A stretch of DNA of 64,000 bases from DASSFG01 sp035547915 (GTDB lineage: Bacteria > Planctomycetota > Planctomycetia > Pirellulales > JAICIG01): NCBI GenBank assembly GCA_035547915.1, contig DASZTS010000140.1, forward strand, positions 115,430 through 179,429, in the 5' to 3' direction. Positions 8,335-15,977 of this stretch are shown one piece after another; the stretch's first letter is position 1; the number at the start of each line of letters is the position of its first letter. The position numbers and the translations under genes were made by a program. The notes under the pieces are model-generated. The model made no database searches and had not been told where the DNA came from. It was given only the letters and a program-made list of their open reading frames with translations.

Positions 8335-11300
8335 CTACGCTGTCTTGTCGAAGAATTCCTGCGAGGACAGTATCACCGCCCAGATCTGCTGGTCGAGCGC
8401 GCCGTTATCGAGGGCGGCACTGGAGCTCGCCAGCGCCGTGGGATCGGCCGGTCGATCCAGGAAGTCGAGATCGTCGATGAAGGGAAGGCTGTTGTCGTCG
8501 TGGTCGTTGAGATCGTCAGGCGACTGGTAATAGCCAGCCACTTCGAGCTGGTGATACTCGTGGCTGTTGAACACGATCTCGGCCACCTGCTCACGCGTCA
8601 TCCCGCTTGCCAAGTCGGCCTCGAAGGCCGCCAGGGCCTGGGCGTCGGGTGCGCGGTCGAGCGCCAGGTTGAACAATCGGGTGATGAACCCGACATCGGT
8701 GCCGCCGGCCAAGGCGTAGAACTCGGCAGTGCCCGCGATCATGGCTTCGGTGTCTTCGATCGTCGTCTGGTGGCTGACGACATCGACCCAGTACGCCAAG
8801 CCCTGTGCATCGGGAGCGCGGTCTAGGAACTTTTCGAACATGCCGGTGACAAGGTCCGCCCCCAGTTCGCCAGGCATCGCGGTGGTGATGATCGCGGCGA
8901 CGACCTGTAGTCGCGATAGCCCCTGGTCGAGCAGGTTGTTCCAGAATGTCAGCCCCGCCTGATCGACCTGGCGGTGGAACAGGTCGCGGTAGACCTCCGA
9001 GATGAATCGCTCGTTGGCCGTGCCTTGTGTGCCGTCGGGAAGGAGTTCTTCCCGCATCGTGGCCGACGTGTGGATGGTCGCCGATACGGCGTCGTCGTTG
9101 ACCACAACCGTGATCGGGAAAGTCCCTTCGTCGAGATAAGTGTGAGTGCCTACGACGGTGTAGGTCGTGCCTGACTCGGTGACCGCACCCGACGAGCTGG
9201 TGCCGTCGCCCCAATCGACAGTCACGGTGAAGTCGCCGGCGGGTTCGCCTCCGTTGCCATGTGTGAACGTGGCGAGGGGAACATTCGTCAACGCAGATCG
9301 TTCAAAGCCGTTCACTGCCACGCCTGCGGCATCCGAAATCGAGGGCTCGGTGATCGTGGCGGTGCTATGGGTCGAGGCGCTGGCTCCGCCGACGTCGGCG
9401 ACGTGCACCTTGACGGTGTAGGAGCCGTCTTCCGCGAAGGTATGCGAGCCGCTCACCTGGAAATGTCCGGCCGCCGCCGAAACGGTGCCAATCGTCGTGC
9501 TGCCGTCGCCCCAGTCGATGCTCGCCGTGTAATCGGTGACCGCGCCGTTGGGATCGGCGTCGGTGAACGTGGCCACGACGCCACTGAAAGCCGTAAACTC
9601 GACCGAGGTCACGGCCGTACCCGTCGCCGCCAGGGGCGCGTCAGCGACATCGATCGTCGCCGTCGCCGTACCGGTCGCAGTGCCGGGCGCATCGTCCGAC
9701 AACACGATGGTGGCGGTCTCGGTCCCTTCTTCGGCATAGGCATGACTGCCGCTCACGGTGAACGATCCGGCCGATCCGCTGACGACGCCGGCCGTCGTTG
9801 TGCCGTCGCCCCAGTCGATGTTGGCCGTGAAGTCGGTCGGCAGATTCGCCGCGTAGGTCGTGTCGATGAACGTCGCGACGGTTCCGCTGAATGGGGCACC
9901 TTCGGTGGAACCGGCGGTGACGCTCGTTCCGGCCACCAACGTGTCGTTATCGGCCACCGTCGCCGTACCGGTAGCGGTCGCCGAGGCGGTGCCCGGCGAA
10001 TCATCGGCGAGGATGACCTTCAGTGGATTCGATCCCTCATCCGCATAAAGATGACTGCCGCTCACGGTGAACGTGCCGGCCCCGCCGCTGACGGCGCCGG
10101 CCGTCGTTGTGCCGTCACCCCAGTCGATGGTGGCCGTGAAGTCGGTCGGCACATTGCCTGCGTAAGTCGTGTCACTGAAGGTCGCTACCGTGCCCGAGAA
10201 GGTCGTCCCCTCCGTCGCGCTGACGCCGGCGGTGAGGGGGACGAGTGTGTCCGCATCGGCCACATCCGCCGTACTGACGATCGTGGCGGTCAGCGTGCTC
10301 GGTGGGTTGTCGGCGAAGGAGGCGAGGATCGTGAAGGTTCCTTCGTCGGCATAGGTATGGCTGCCGCTGATCGTAAAGCTGCCATTGCCTCCGGTCAGGG
10401 TACCCGACGTCTTTGTGCCATCGCCCCAGTCGATGCTGGCCGTGAAACCGCTGGCCACCTGGCCGAGATAGTTGTCGCTGAAGGTGCCAACGGCGCCCGT
10501 GAAGACATGCCCTTCGGTGGCCGAAATCGTGGCGGGGAATAAATTGCCCGAATCTCCCTCGAGCACCGTGACGGAGTTGCTGACAGGGTTGGCCGTGAAG
10601 TTGGCATCCGTTTCCGAAACGGTCACCGTATACGTGCCGTCCAGCTCGTCGGCATAGGTGTGGCCCCCCGTCACCGTGAAGTTGCCGCCGCTGCCGGTCA
10701 CGGTGCCGGCGGTCGTCGTGCCGTCGCCCCAGTCGATCGTCGCGGCATAGTCACTGGCCGGATCGGGGCTGCCCGGGTCGGTGAAGGTTGCCACCTGGAC
10801 GCCGGTGAGCGCTACGCCTTCGGTGACGCTGATGGCCAGACCTGCCGTCACCGTCAAATCGGCCTCGGACACGATCGCGGTGCTGTCGATAGGAATGTTG
10901 GTCAGAACGCTCGGGGGATCGTCGGAGAAGCTGGCAACCACCGAGTACGTGCCATCGTCCGCGTAGGTGTGCGTGCCGCTGATCGTGAACGGGCCGCCGG
11001 TTGGGCCAGAAACGGTGCCGGCGCTCACCGTACCGTCGCCCCAGTCGACCGAGGCCGTCCAATCGCTGGCCTCCTGAAGGGGATTGCCCTCATCCGTGAA
11101 CGTAGCGACGGCGCCGCTGAAGGCTTGCCCCTCCGTCGGTGTGATTGTCATCGGAGAGAGGCTACCAAAATCTCCTTCGGCCACCGCGGCAATCGCGGTA
11201 GCCGTGGCGGTGAACGTGCCGGGGCTGTCGTCAGACACCGTGGTTGTGACGGTGTAATTTCCCTCGTCGGCGTAGGCATGACTCCCGCTGATGGTGAAGT

Positions 11301-12186
11301 CGCCGCCGCTGCCGCTGACGGTGCCCGTGGTCACCGTGCCGTCGCCCCAATCGATGGATGCCGAGAGGTCGCTGGCGACCTGACCCGTGTAGGTATCGGC
11401 GAAGGTAGCCACCAGGCCGCTGAATGTATGGCCTTCGGTGGCAGAGATGGGCGAGGCCGTCACGGTGCCCGAGTCGGCATCGGCCACGGTCACCGACGAG
11501 CTGATGGGACCCAACGTGAAGTTGGCGTCTGGCTCGGCAACGGTCACCAAATAGCTGCCGTTCAATTCGTCGGTGTAGGTGTGATCCCCCGTCACCGTAT
11601 AGTTGCCGCCGCTGCCGGTAATACTGCCGGCGGTTGTCGTGCCATCGCCCCAGTCGATCGTCGCGGTATAGTCACTGGCCGGGTCGGTGCTTCCGGGGTC
11701 TTCAAACGTGGCAACATTGATGCCGGTGAGGGGAGTGCCCTCGGTGGTGTTGATGTTCTGACCAGACGTCAAGATGAAGGTGCCCTCGGCGACATTGGCC
11801 GTACTGGCGGCGGTCGCCGTCGTGGAATCGGCCGCGTCCACGATCACGACCGAGACCGGGTCGGTGCCGTCCTCGGCGTAGGTATGTGTGGCACTTACAT
11901 CGAATCCACCACTGTTGTTGGCAGTCACGGTGCCTGTATCGGATGTTCCGTCGCCCCAATCGACGGTGGCACTGAAGGGCCCGGCGTCCGTCGCAGTGAA
12001 CGTGGCCACGGTTCCCGTGAACGACTCGGTTTCGACGGGTGCGATCGTAAGGCCCGTTGGCGTGACCGAAAGCAGCTCACGGCGCTCCAGATTCTGTACC
12101 CGCGGCTGATACTTCCGCCGGCGGCGGCGTGCGGCGCGGGACGTGGCCGAGAAGACTACCTTCTGACGCCAATTCGGGAGCAACAT
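8335..12186 (-). CDS. Giant surface protein: ten WGDG (PKD-like) repeats plus DUF4214
   Basis: 1283 aa. The N-terminus is basic (RRRRRKYQPRVQNLERRELLS) and carries the planctomycete extracellular LExRxLLS motif found on many large secreted proteins of the phylum. Ten repeats of about 95-105 aa follow, each with a [IV]DWGDG[TS] motif preceded by VATFTD/S-type strands and followed by [GS]xHTYADEG, typical of beta-sandwich PKD-like modules. The last 200 residues match DUF4214 (FISEVYRDLFHRQVDQAGLTFW, then FLDRAPDAQGLAYWVD), a helical domain common on secreted adhesins and enzymes. It is probably an exported adhesin or matrix protein. The repeats are similar at DNA level, so the antisense strand carries long mirror frames. 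Confidence 0.9.
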   Translation of the reverse strand: MLLPNWRQKVVFSATSRAARRRRRKYQPRVQNLERRELLSVTPTGLTIAPVETESFTGTVATFTATDAGPFSATVDWGDGTSDTGTVTANNSGGFDVSATHTYAEDGTDPVSVVIVDAADSTTATAASTANVAEGTFILTSGQNINTTEGTPLTGINVATFEDPGSTDPASDYTATIDWGDGTTTAGSITGSGGNYTVTGDHTYTDELNGSYLVTVAEPDANFTLGPISSSVTVADADSGTVTASPISATEGHTFSGLVATFADTYTGQVASDLSASIDWGDGTVTTGTVSGSGGDFTISGSHAYADEGNYTVTTTVSDDSPGTFTATATAIAAVAEGDFGSLSPMTITPTEGQAFSGAVATFTDEGNPLQEASDWTASVDWGDGTVSAGTVSGPTGGPFTISGTHTYADDGTYSVVASFSDDPPSVLTNIPIDSTAIVSEADLTVTAGLAISVTEGVALTGVQVATFTDPGSPDPASDYAATIDWGDGTTTAGTVTGSGGNFTVTGGHTYADELDGTYTVTVSETDANFTANPVSNSVTVLEGDSGNLFPATISATEGHVFTGAVGTFSDNYLGQVASGFTASIDWGDGTKTSGTLTGGNGSFTISGSHTYADEGTFTILASFADNPPSTLTATIVSTADVADADTLVPLTAGVSATEGTTFSGTVATFSDTTYAGNVPTDFTATIDWGDGTTTAGAVSGGAGTFTVSGSHLYADEGSNPLKVILADDSPGTASATATGTATVADNDTLVAGTSVTAGSTEGAPFSGTVATFIDTTYAANLPTDFTANIDWGDGTTTAGVVSGSAGSFTVSGSHAYAEEGTETATIVLSDDAPGTATGTATATIDVADAPLAATGTAVTSVEFTAFSGVVATFTDADPNGAVTDYTASIDWGDGSTTIGTVSAAAGHFQVSGSHTFAEDGSYTVKVHVADVGGASASTHSTATITEPSISDAAGVAVNGFERSALTNVPLATFTHGNGGEPAGDFTVTVDWGDGTSSSGAVTESGTTYTVVGTHTYLDEGTFPITVVVNDDAVSATIHTSATMREELLPDGTQGTANERFISEVYRDLFHRQVDQAGLTFWNNLLDQGLSRLQVVAAIITTAMPGELGADLVTGMFEKFLDRAPDAQGLAYWVDVVSHQTTIEDTEAMIAGTAEFYALAGGTDVGFITRLFNLALDRAPDAQALAAFEADLASGMTREQVAEIVFNSHEYHQLEVAGYYQSPDDLNDHDDNSLPFIDDLDFLDRPADPTALASSSAALDNGALDQQIWAVILSSQEFFDKTA

Positions 12187-12626
12187 GACCGATACCCTCA
12201 GAGATTCGATGTCTTTTGAGAGAAGTCCAAGGCCGAAGAGTGCGACCGTGGGGACCTTGGGTGGACTGGAGAAAATCGCGGTCAGCGTGCCAGGATAATT
12301 GCGAGAGAATGTTGTGGTAATGCTTTTTGTGATTCGCGCCCTCTTTCTCGCGGGAAAATGCCACGCGTGTTCCGGTCACGACGATTTTTCTTGCAGCAAC
12401 GCATGGCAGGCGAAACGGAAGGTCAGGCCCGTCACATTCGCCCACTTCCCGGCATGGGCAGCGTGCCCTGAGGTCCTCCGAAGGCGTGACGAAGCGCAAA
12501 CCGCGTTGGCGCATTTTCAACTGTTAAACGCCGATTCTTTCGAAGCTCCATCCGGTTTTGTCGTTTTGTCGGATGCTCTTAAATTGGCATCCCCCGGCTT
12601 GCCTTGATCCGGTAGACTCCGCGCCC
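12187..12626. other. Divergent intergenic region of 440 bp
   Basis: It lies between the minus-strand surface protein and the plus-strand lipoprotein and so should hold both promoters, though none can be assigned with confidence. It contains half-copy C of the dispersed repeat (12526-12582). A GAGGTCCTCCGAAGGCGTGACGAAG stretch near 12470 loosely resembles 8175-8200. Confidence 0.4.
12526..12582 (-). repeat. Dispersed structured repeat, half copy C (reverse orientation)
   Basis: AACGCCGATTCTTTCGAAGC followed by TCCGGTTTTGTCG and GGATGCTCTTA. Read on the minus strand it matches the left arm and central AATCGGCGTTT box of the full-length copies; the right arm is missing. Confidence 0.6.
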
Positions 12627-13088
12627 ATGTTTGTGCGCACATCGATAACAATGCTCGCAGGGTTGGCCACCGTCGCCACGGTGGGGTGCTCGGATCTCGG
12701 CCGGCTGGTGCCGTTTTCGAAGGATGGTATCCACGCCGAAAAGCATGCCGAGGAAGTGGCGCGTGAGCACCTGGAAAGCGTCTATGGAAAGCCGCTCGGT
12801 GCCTCATTTATTCGTGTGATCCGGCGGGACGATGGGTACTTCGTGCTCGCCAGTTTCCAGCAACCATCCGAGGGTCATTCCCACGGCCACTCCCACGACC
12901 GTGATTTTGCCACGATCGCGATCTCGACGGATTGGGAAGTGGTCGCCGTCGACTATACGAATGAGGCGCGCCGTCTCAAGGATCCCATGGCGATAGCGAC
13001 CAAAGACCGGGAAAACGCACTCCCGGCCCAGACCACCGAACGCCTCATCCGCCAAGCAACCGCGCAGGGAACTCTGCCGCCTTCGTAA
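12627..13088 (+). CDS. Small predicted lipoprotein with His-rich segment
   Basis: 153 aa from the ATG at 12627. The start is chosen because a signal sequence with a lipobox-like TVGC follows directly (Cys21). The mature part has alpha/beta-like sequence (AEEVAREHLESVYGKPLGASFIRVIRRDDGYFVLASF) and a HSHGHSHDRD stretch that could bind metal. The C-terminal half reads DFATIAISTDWEVVAVDYTNEARRL. I do not recognise the family. Envelope location is inferred from the lipobox. Confidence 0.7.
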   Translation: MFVRTSITMLAGLATVATVGCSDLGRLVPFSKDGIHAEKHAEEVAREHLESVYGKPLGASFIRVIRRDDGYFVLASFQQPSEGHSHGHSHDRDFATIAISTDWEVVAVDYTNEARRLKDPMAIATKDRENALPAQTTERLIRQATAQGTLPPS

Positions 13089-13198
13089 GCCGGCCGAGGT
13101 GCCACGCCCTGAGGTTAGCACCTAGTACCAAGCCCATCGGGCGTCACCACGGTTGAAGAGGCGGACGCCTCCTGCACGAGATCAGTTCAGGCGGGCTC

Positions 13199-14767
13199 TT
13201 AGTCGAGCCAGTCGGCGAGATCGGTCGAGCCTTTGACGAAACGGGGATCGAAGGAACTCATTTCGGAAAACACCTCATCGTGCACACCACCGGGTTGCCA
13301 GGTGGTGGTGATGGGTGGGAGGAAGGTGGCGTCGGTGCCCGCGGCGGTGTTGCGGGCGGAGTTCGTCGAGCCGATGAAGTTTTGGGTGAGGAACGCTTGG
13401 GTGGTGGTGAATTGTCCCCAGACCGAATGGCCGTTGAAGGTGTAGGGCGCGACGTTGGCGGAATTGGTTCCCCAGGGGTTGTAAAGTTCGAACGGTGACG
13501 AGGCGGCGGGGTTGACATAGACCAACGCGTAGCTGTGTGTGGTCACGAGGTTGCTGTTGGCGACGGTGGCTCCCGTGTCCATCACGATGATGTTCTCTTG
13601 CTGGCCCAACGCCGCCATAACGTTGCTCGGATTGACGACGTAGGAGGCTTGCGTTCCCACCACCGCTTGCAGTGCCCAATCTGGGTCGCCACCGGCGAGG
13701 GCAGCGTAGGCGTTATCGAAGGTGAGGTTCGATTGGACGAGGCCATCGCCGTTGGCCTGCACGTAGGCTTTCTCGGCGAGGGCCGCCCAGAGCGAGCCGT
13801 TGCCCAGGTCGCCGGTGACGCTGGGATGGTCGTAATAGCCGCCGCCGTCGGGAAGCATGCTGTCGACCGTCACGTAGCAGGCGTTGCCGTTCGGCATGAA
13901 GAACCGCACCGACCAGATTTCGACCTGTACGGTCTGCTGGATATGGGTGTTCGGAATGGTGACCGTTTCCTGTGCGGCGCCGTCGTCGGTGAACATGTAA
14001 TTGATGAGCGTCGGGTGGCTGGCCGCGACGGCCGCCAGGCTGCCCATCAGCCAGCAGTCGCCCAGGTTGCCCTGATGCACGTTGAGGTATGAAGGCCCGC
14101 TGCCGACATACAGGCCACCACCGCCGGAGCTGTTCGCCGAGTTGGCCGTGCCGCCGATGGCCGCCATCGGGGCATTGGCGGTTGTGGTGCTGAAGGCGTT
14201 GCTGTAATTGGCGGCGGCGACCGGGTGATCGAGACCCAGGAAATACTTGTCGACCAGTTCCACCTGCAATGAAACCGAGCTGCCGACCTGGAGATAGCCG
14301 ATGTAATTGCCCTGGTAGGTCACCGCATCGGAATTGACCAGTCGATTCGCCTCGAACTCGACGTCGGCCGGCATGTCGAGCACACCTCCGTTGGCGACGA
14401 GGAAGCGCAGGTCGTGCAATTCGTTAGCGGTCATCGCGCCCTGGCCTTCGACCTCGGAGAAGATACCCAGCATGTCGGCCCGCGTGAGCGAACTATGGTT
14501 CGCGAAGTCGCCCTCGGCGAGGTTCCTCACGCCCGGGTCGCTCATGTTGCTCTGGAACCAAGCGGGTGTTCCCGGGACGAGATAGAGCGGCGGATTAGGG
14601 TCGTGGTTGATCGTAGTCGTCATGAGACGGCGGTCTTCGAGGGTCTCCGTCTGGAGCGTAACGCTCAGCCGGCGCTTGGACTGGTTGCGGCGGTGGGATC
14701 GGGCCGGGCCGTCGGTTCCCTTCAGCATGCCAGTCAGGAAGTTCAGCGTTTTAGTGTGCAGTTTCAT
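13199..14767 (-). CDS. Calpain-like (family C2) cysteine peptidase, secreted
   Basis: About 522 aa from the ATG at 14767; GTG or TTG codons 3-4 codons earlier are possible. The N-terminus carries a planctomycete motif (TLEDRRLMT). The catalytic triad of papain-fold calpains is visible: Cys238 in GNLGDCWLMGSLAAVAA, His411 in TTHSYALVYV and Asn430 in YNPWGTNS. The calcium-binding domains of eukaryotic calpains are not seen. The 200-residue region before the Cys is unrecognised and could be a prodomain (inference). The N-terminal segment LHTKTLNFLTGMLKGT is repeated in a decayed copy just upstream. Confidence 0.85.
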   Translation of the reverse strand: MKLHTKTLNFLTGMLKGTDGPARSHRRNQSKRRLSVTLQTETLEDRRLMTTTINHDPNPPLYLVPGTPAWFQSNMSDPGVRNLAEGDFANHSSLTRADMLGIFSEVEGQGAMTANELHDLRFLVANGGVLDMPADVEFEANRLVNSDAVTYQGNYIGYLQVGSSVSLQVELVDKYFLGLDHPVAAANYSNAFSTTTANAPMAAIGGTANSANSSGGGGLYVGSGPSYLNVHQGNLGDCWLMGSLAAVAASHPTLINYMFTDDGAAQETVTIPNTHIQQTVQVEIWSVRFFMPNGNACYVTVDSMLPDGGGYYDHPSVTGDLGNGSLWAALAEKAYVQANGDGLVQSNLTFDNAYAALAGGDPDWALQAVVGTQASYVVNPSNVMAALGQQENIIVMDTGATVANSNLVTTHSYALVYVNPAASSPFELYNPWGTNSANVAPYTFNGHSVWGQFTTTQAFLTQNFIGSTNSARNTAAGTDATFLPPITTTWQPGGVHDEVFSEMSSFDPRFVKGSTDLADWLD

Positions 14768-14948
14768 GATTTTCACCAAAGGGGTAGGAGCTGGTCATGC
14801 CGGTTTGTTGTCGTGAGGTCCTTACAGGTATCGAAAGCGTAGAAGTCGCCGGGTTGTTACAAGGGCGATGAGGGGATTTGGCTTTGGCGTGTCACCCAGC
14901 GCAACTCGAGGGCGGGTCACTCAGCCCGCCCCCGCTCAACGCTGTGAA

Positions 14949-15131
14949 CTACGCACCGGGGTTCGCGTTGACGGAGCCTACCGCGAGGCGGCGCTGTGCG
15001 AGCAGCTCGAGCAAGAGGGGAACACCGAGGCGATGCTGGGATTGATTGGGGCGATTGGGGCGTGCTGGGCGAGTGGGCTCGGTGCGATTCAGCATGCCGA
15101 CCAAGAAGTTCAGCGTGTTCGTGCGGGGCGT
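14949..15131 (-). pseudogene. Decayed 5' end of a second calpain-like gene
   Basis: Translating from the ATG near 15131 gives MTPRTNTLNFLVGMLNRTEP, then NRPNQSQHRLGV and LAQRRLAVG. This aligns with the N-terminus of the peptidase downstream (TKTLNFLTGMLKGTDG, RRNQSKRRLSV, LEDRRLMTT). The frame stops after about 60 codons and no catalytic motifs follow. The similarity continues upstream into non-coding DNA (both have TTTCACC.AAAG and TATCGAAAGCG blocks), so the duplication included the promoter region. Confidence 0.7.
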
Positions 15132-15285
15132 CATCGTTTTCACCGAAAGTAGGCGTGTTTTACAGGTCGTTTTCGTCACGGCGGCCGGCCGTCGTGCGAC
15201 CTTCCGAGTATCGAAAGCGCAGACGGCCCGGCGCCGTTACAATGGCGGCGGCGCGAGACGTTAGAATGGGGCAGCGTTCGAAGCC

Positions 15286-15336
15286 TTGGAGTAACCGACA
15301 GAACCGGGCCGGGCGGCAGCCGGGTTTGTCAGCGAA
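15286..15336 (+). repeat. Dispersed structured repeat, short copy D
   Basis: TTGGAGTAACCGACAGAACC ... CAGCCGGGTTTGTCAGCG. Both arms are present but the central hairpin is missing. It lies 18 bp before the ECF sigma factor start and may overlap its 5' leader. Confidence 0.6.
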
Positions 15337-15354
15337 ATCGGGATCGGCTTGCCT

Positions 15355-15960
15355 ATGTCCACAGAAGGTGAACAAACGACGCCGGACCTCAGCGCGCTCC
15401 TCGTCGAGCGGCGCGGTGCACTGTTGGCCTACATCGAGCGGCGGATGGGAACGGCGCTGCGCGGAAAGATCGAGCCCGACGATATCCTGCAAGAAGTCGG
15501 AGTCGAGATCGCGCGCACCGCGTCGGCCGAGACTGCGCCCTTTGCGACGGGACGCGACCCGTTCGGTTGGTTGTGCGACGTGGCCGAACGTCGCATCGTC
15601 GACGCCTATCGCCGCATCTTCGGCGCCCAGAAGCGGAGCGCCGCACGCGACGTGAGCCTGCATGCCGACGGCGGCGACGATAGCCGGCCGGGGCTGGTGA
15701 ACCTGCTGATCGCCAGCATGACGTCGCCGACGCAGGCCTTCGCCCGCGACGAACGTCACCAACGGCTGACGGCCGCCCTGGCCACGCTCAACGAGGAACA
15801 ACGCGAGGCGCTGCGCCTGCGCTACATCGAGCAGATGCCCTCGAAGGAGATCGCCGAGCGACTGGGCAAGACCGACGGGGCCGTGCGCGTGTTGCTCACG
15901 CGAACGCTGAAGACGTTGCAAGCGGTGCTCACCGATGCCGGCCTCAGCGGCCGTTGGTAA
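15355..15960 (+). CDS. ECF-type RNA polymerase sigma factor
   Basis: 201 aa from the ATG at 15355. A region-2-like part (ALLAYIERRMG, then IEPDDILQEVGVEIARTA, DPFGWLCDVAERRIVDAYRR) is followed by a region-4 helix-turn-helix (LATLNEEQREALRLRYIEQM, then SKEIAERLGKTDGAVRVLLTRTLKTLQ). ECF factors direct RNA polymerase to stress or specialised promoters. The gap to the downstream kinase is 17 bp, so they form one operon, as in the ECF-plus-Ser/Thr-kinase groups of planctomycetes. The kinase may act in place of an anti-sigma factor. The RiPP genes follow on the same strand and are candidate targets (inference). Confidence 0.92.
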   Translation: MSTEGEQTTPDLSALLVERRGALLAYIERRMGTALRGKIEPDDILQEVGVEIARTASAETAPFATGRDPFGWLCDVAERRIVDAYRRIFGAQKRSAARDVSLHADGGDDSRPGLVNLLIASMTSPTQAFARDERHQRLTAALATLNEEQREALRLRYIEQMPSKEIAERLGKTDGAVRVLLTRTLKTLQAVLTDAGLSGRW

Positions 15961-15977
15961 TCATCGAGTGATGGTCC

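Noticed and set aside
9259..12219. Long plus-strand frames of about 400-520 aa opposite the WGDG-repeat protein
   Set aside because: They are antisense shadows of the repeat gene, Arg/Gly/Ala-rich, with no motif, and they repeat with the same period as the coding strand.
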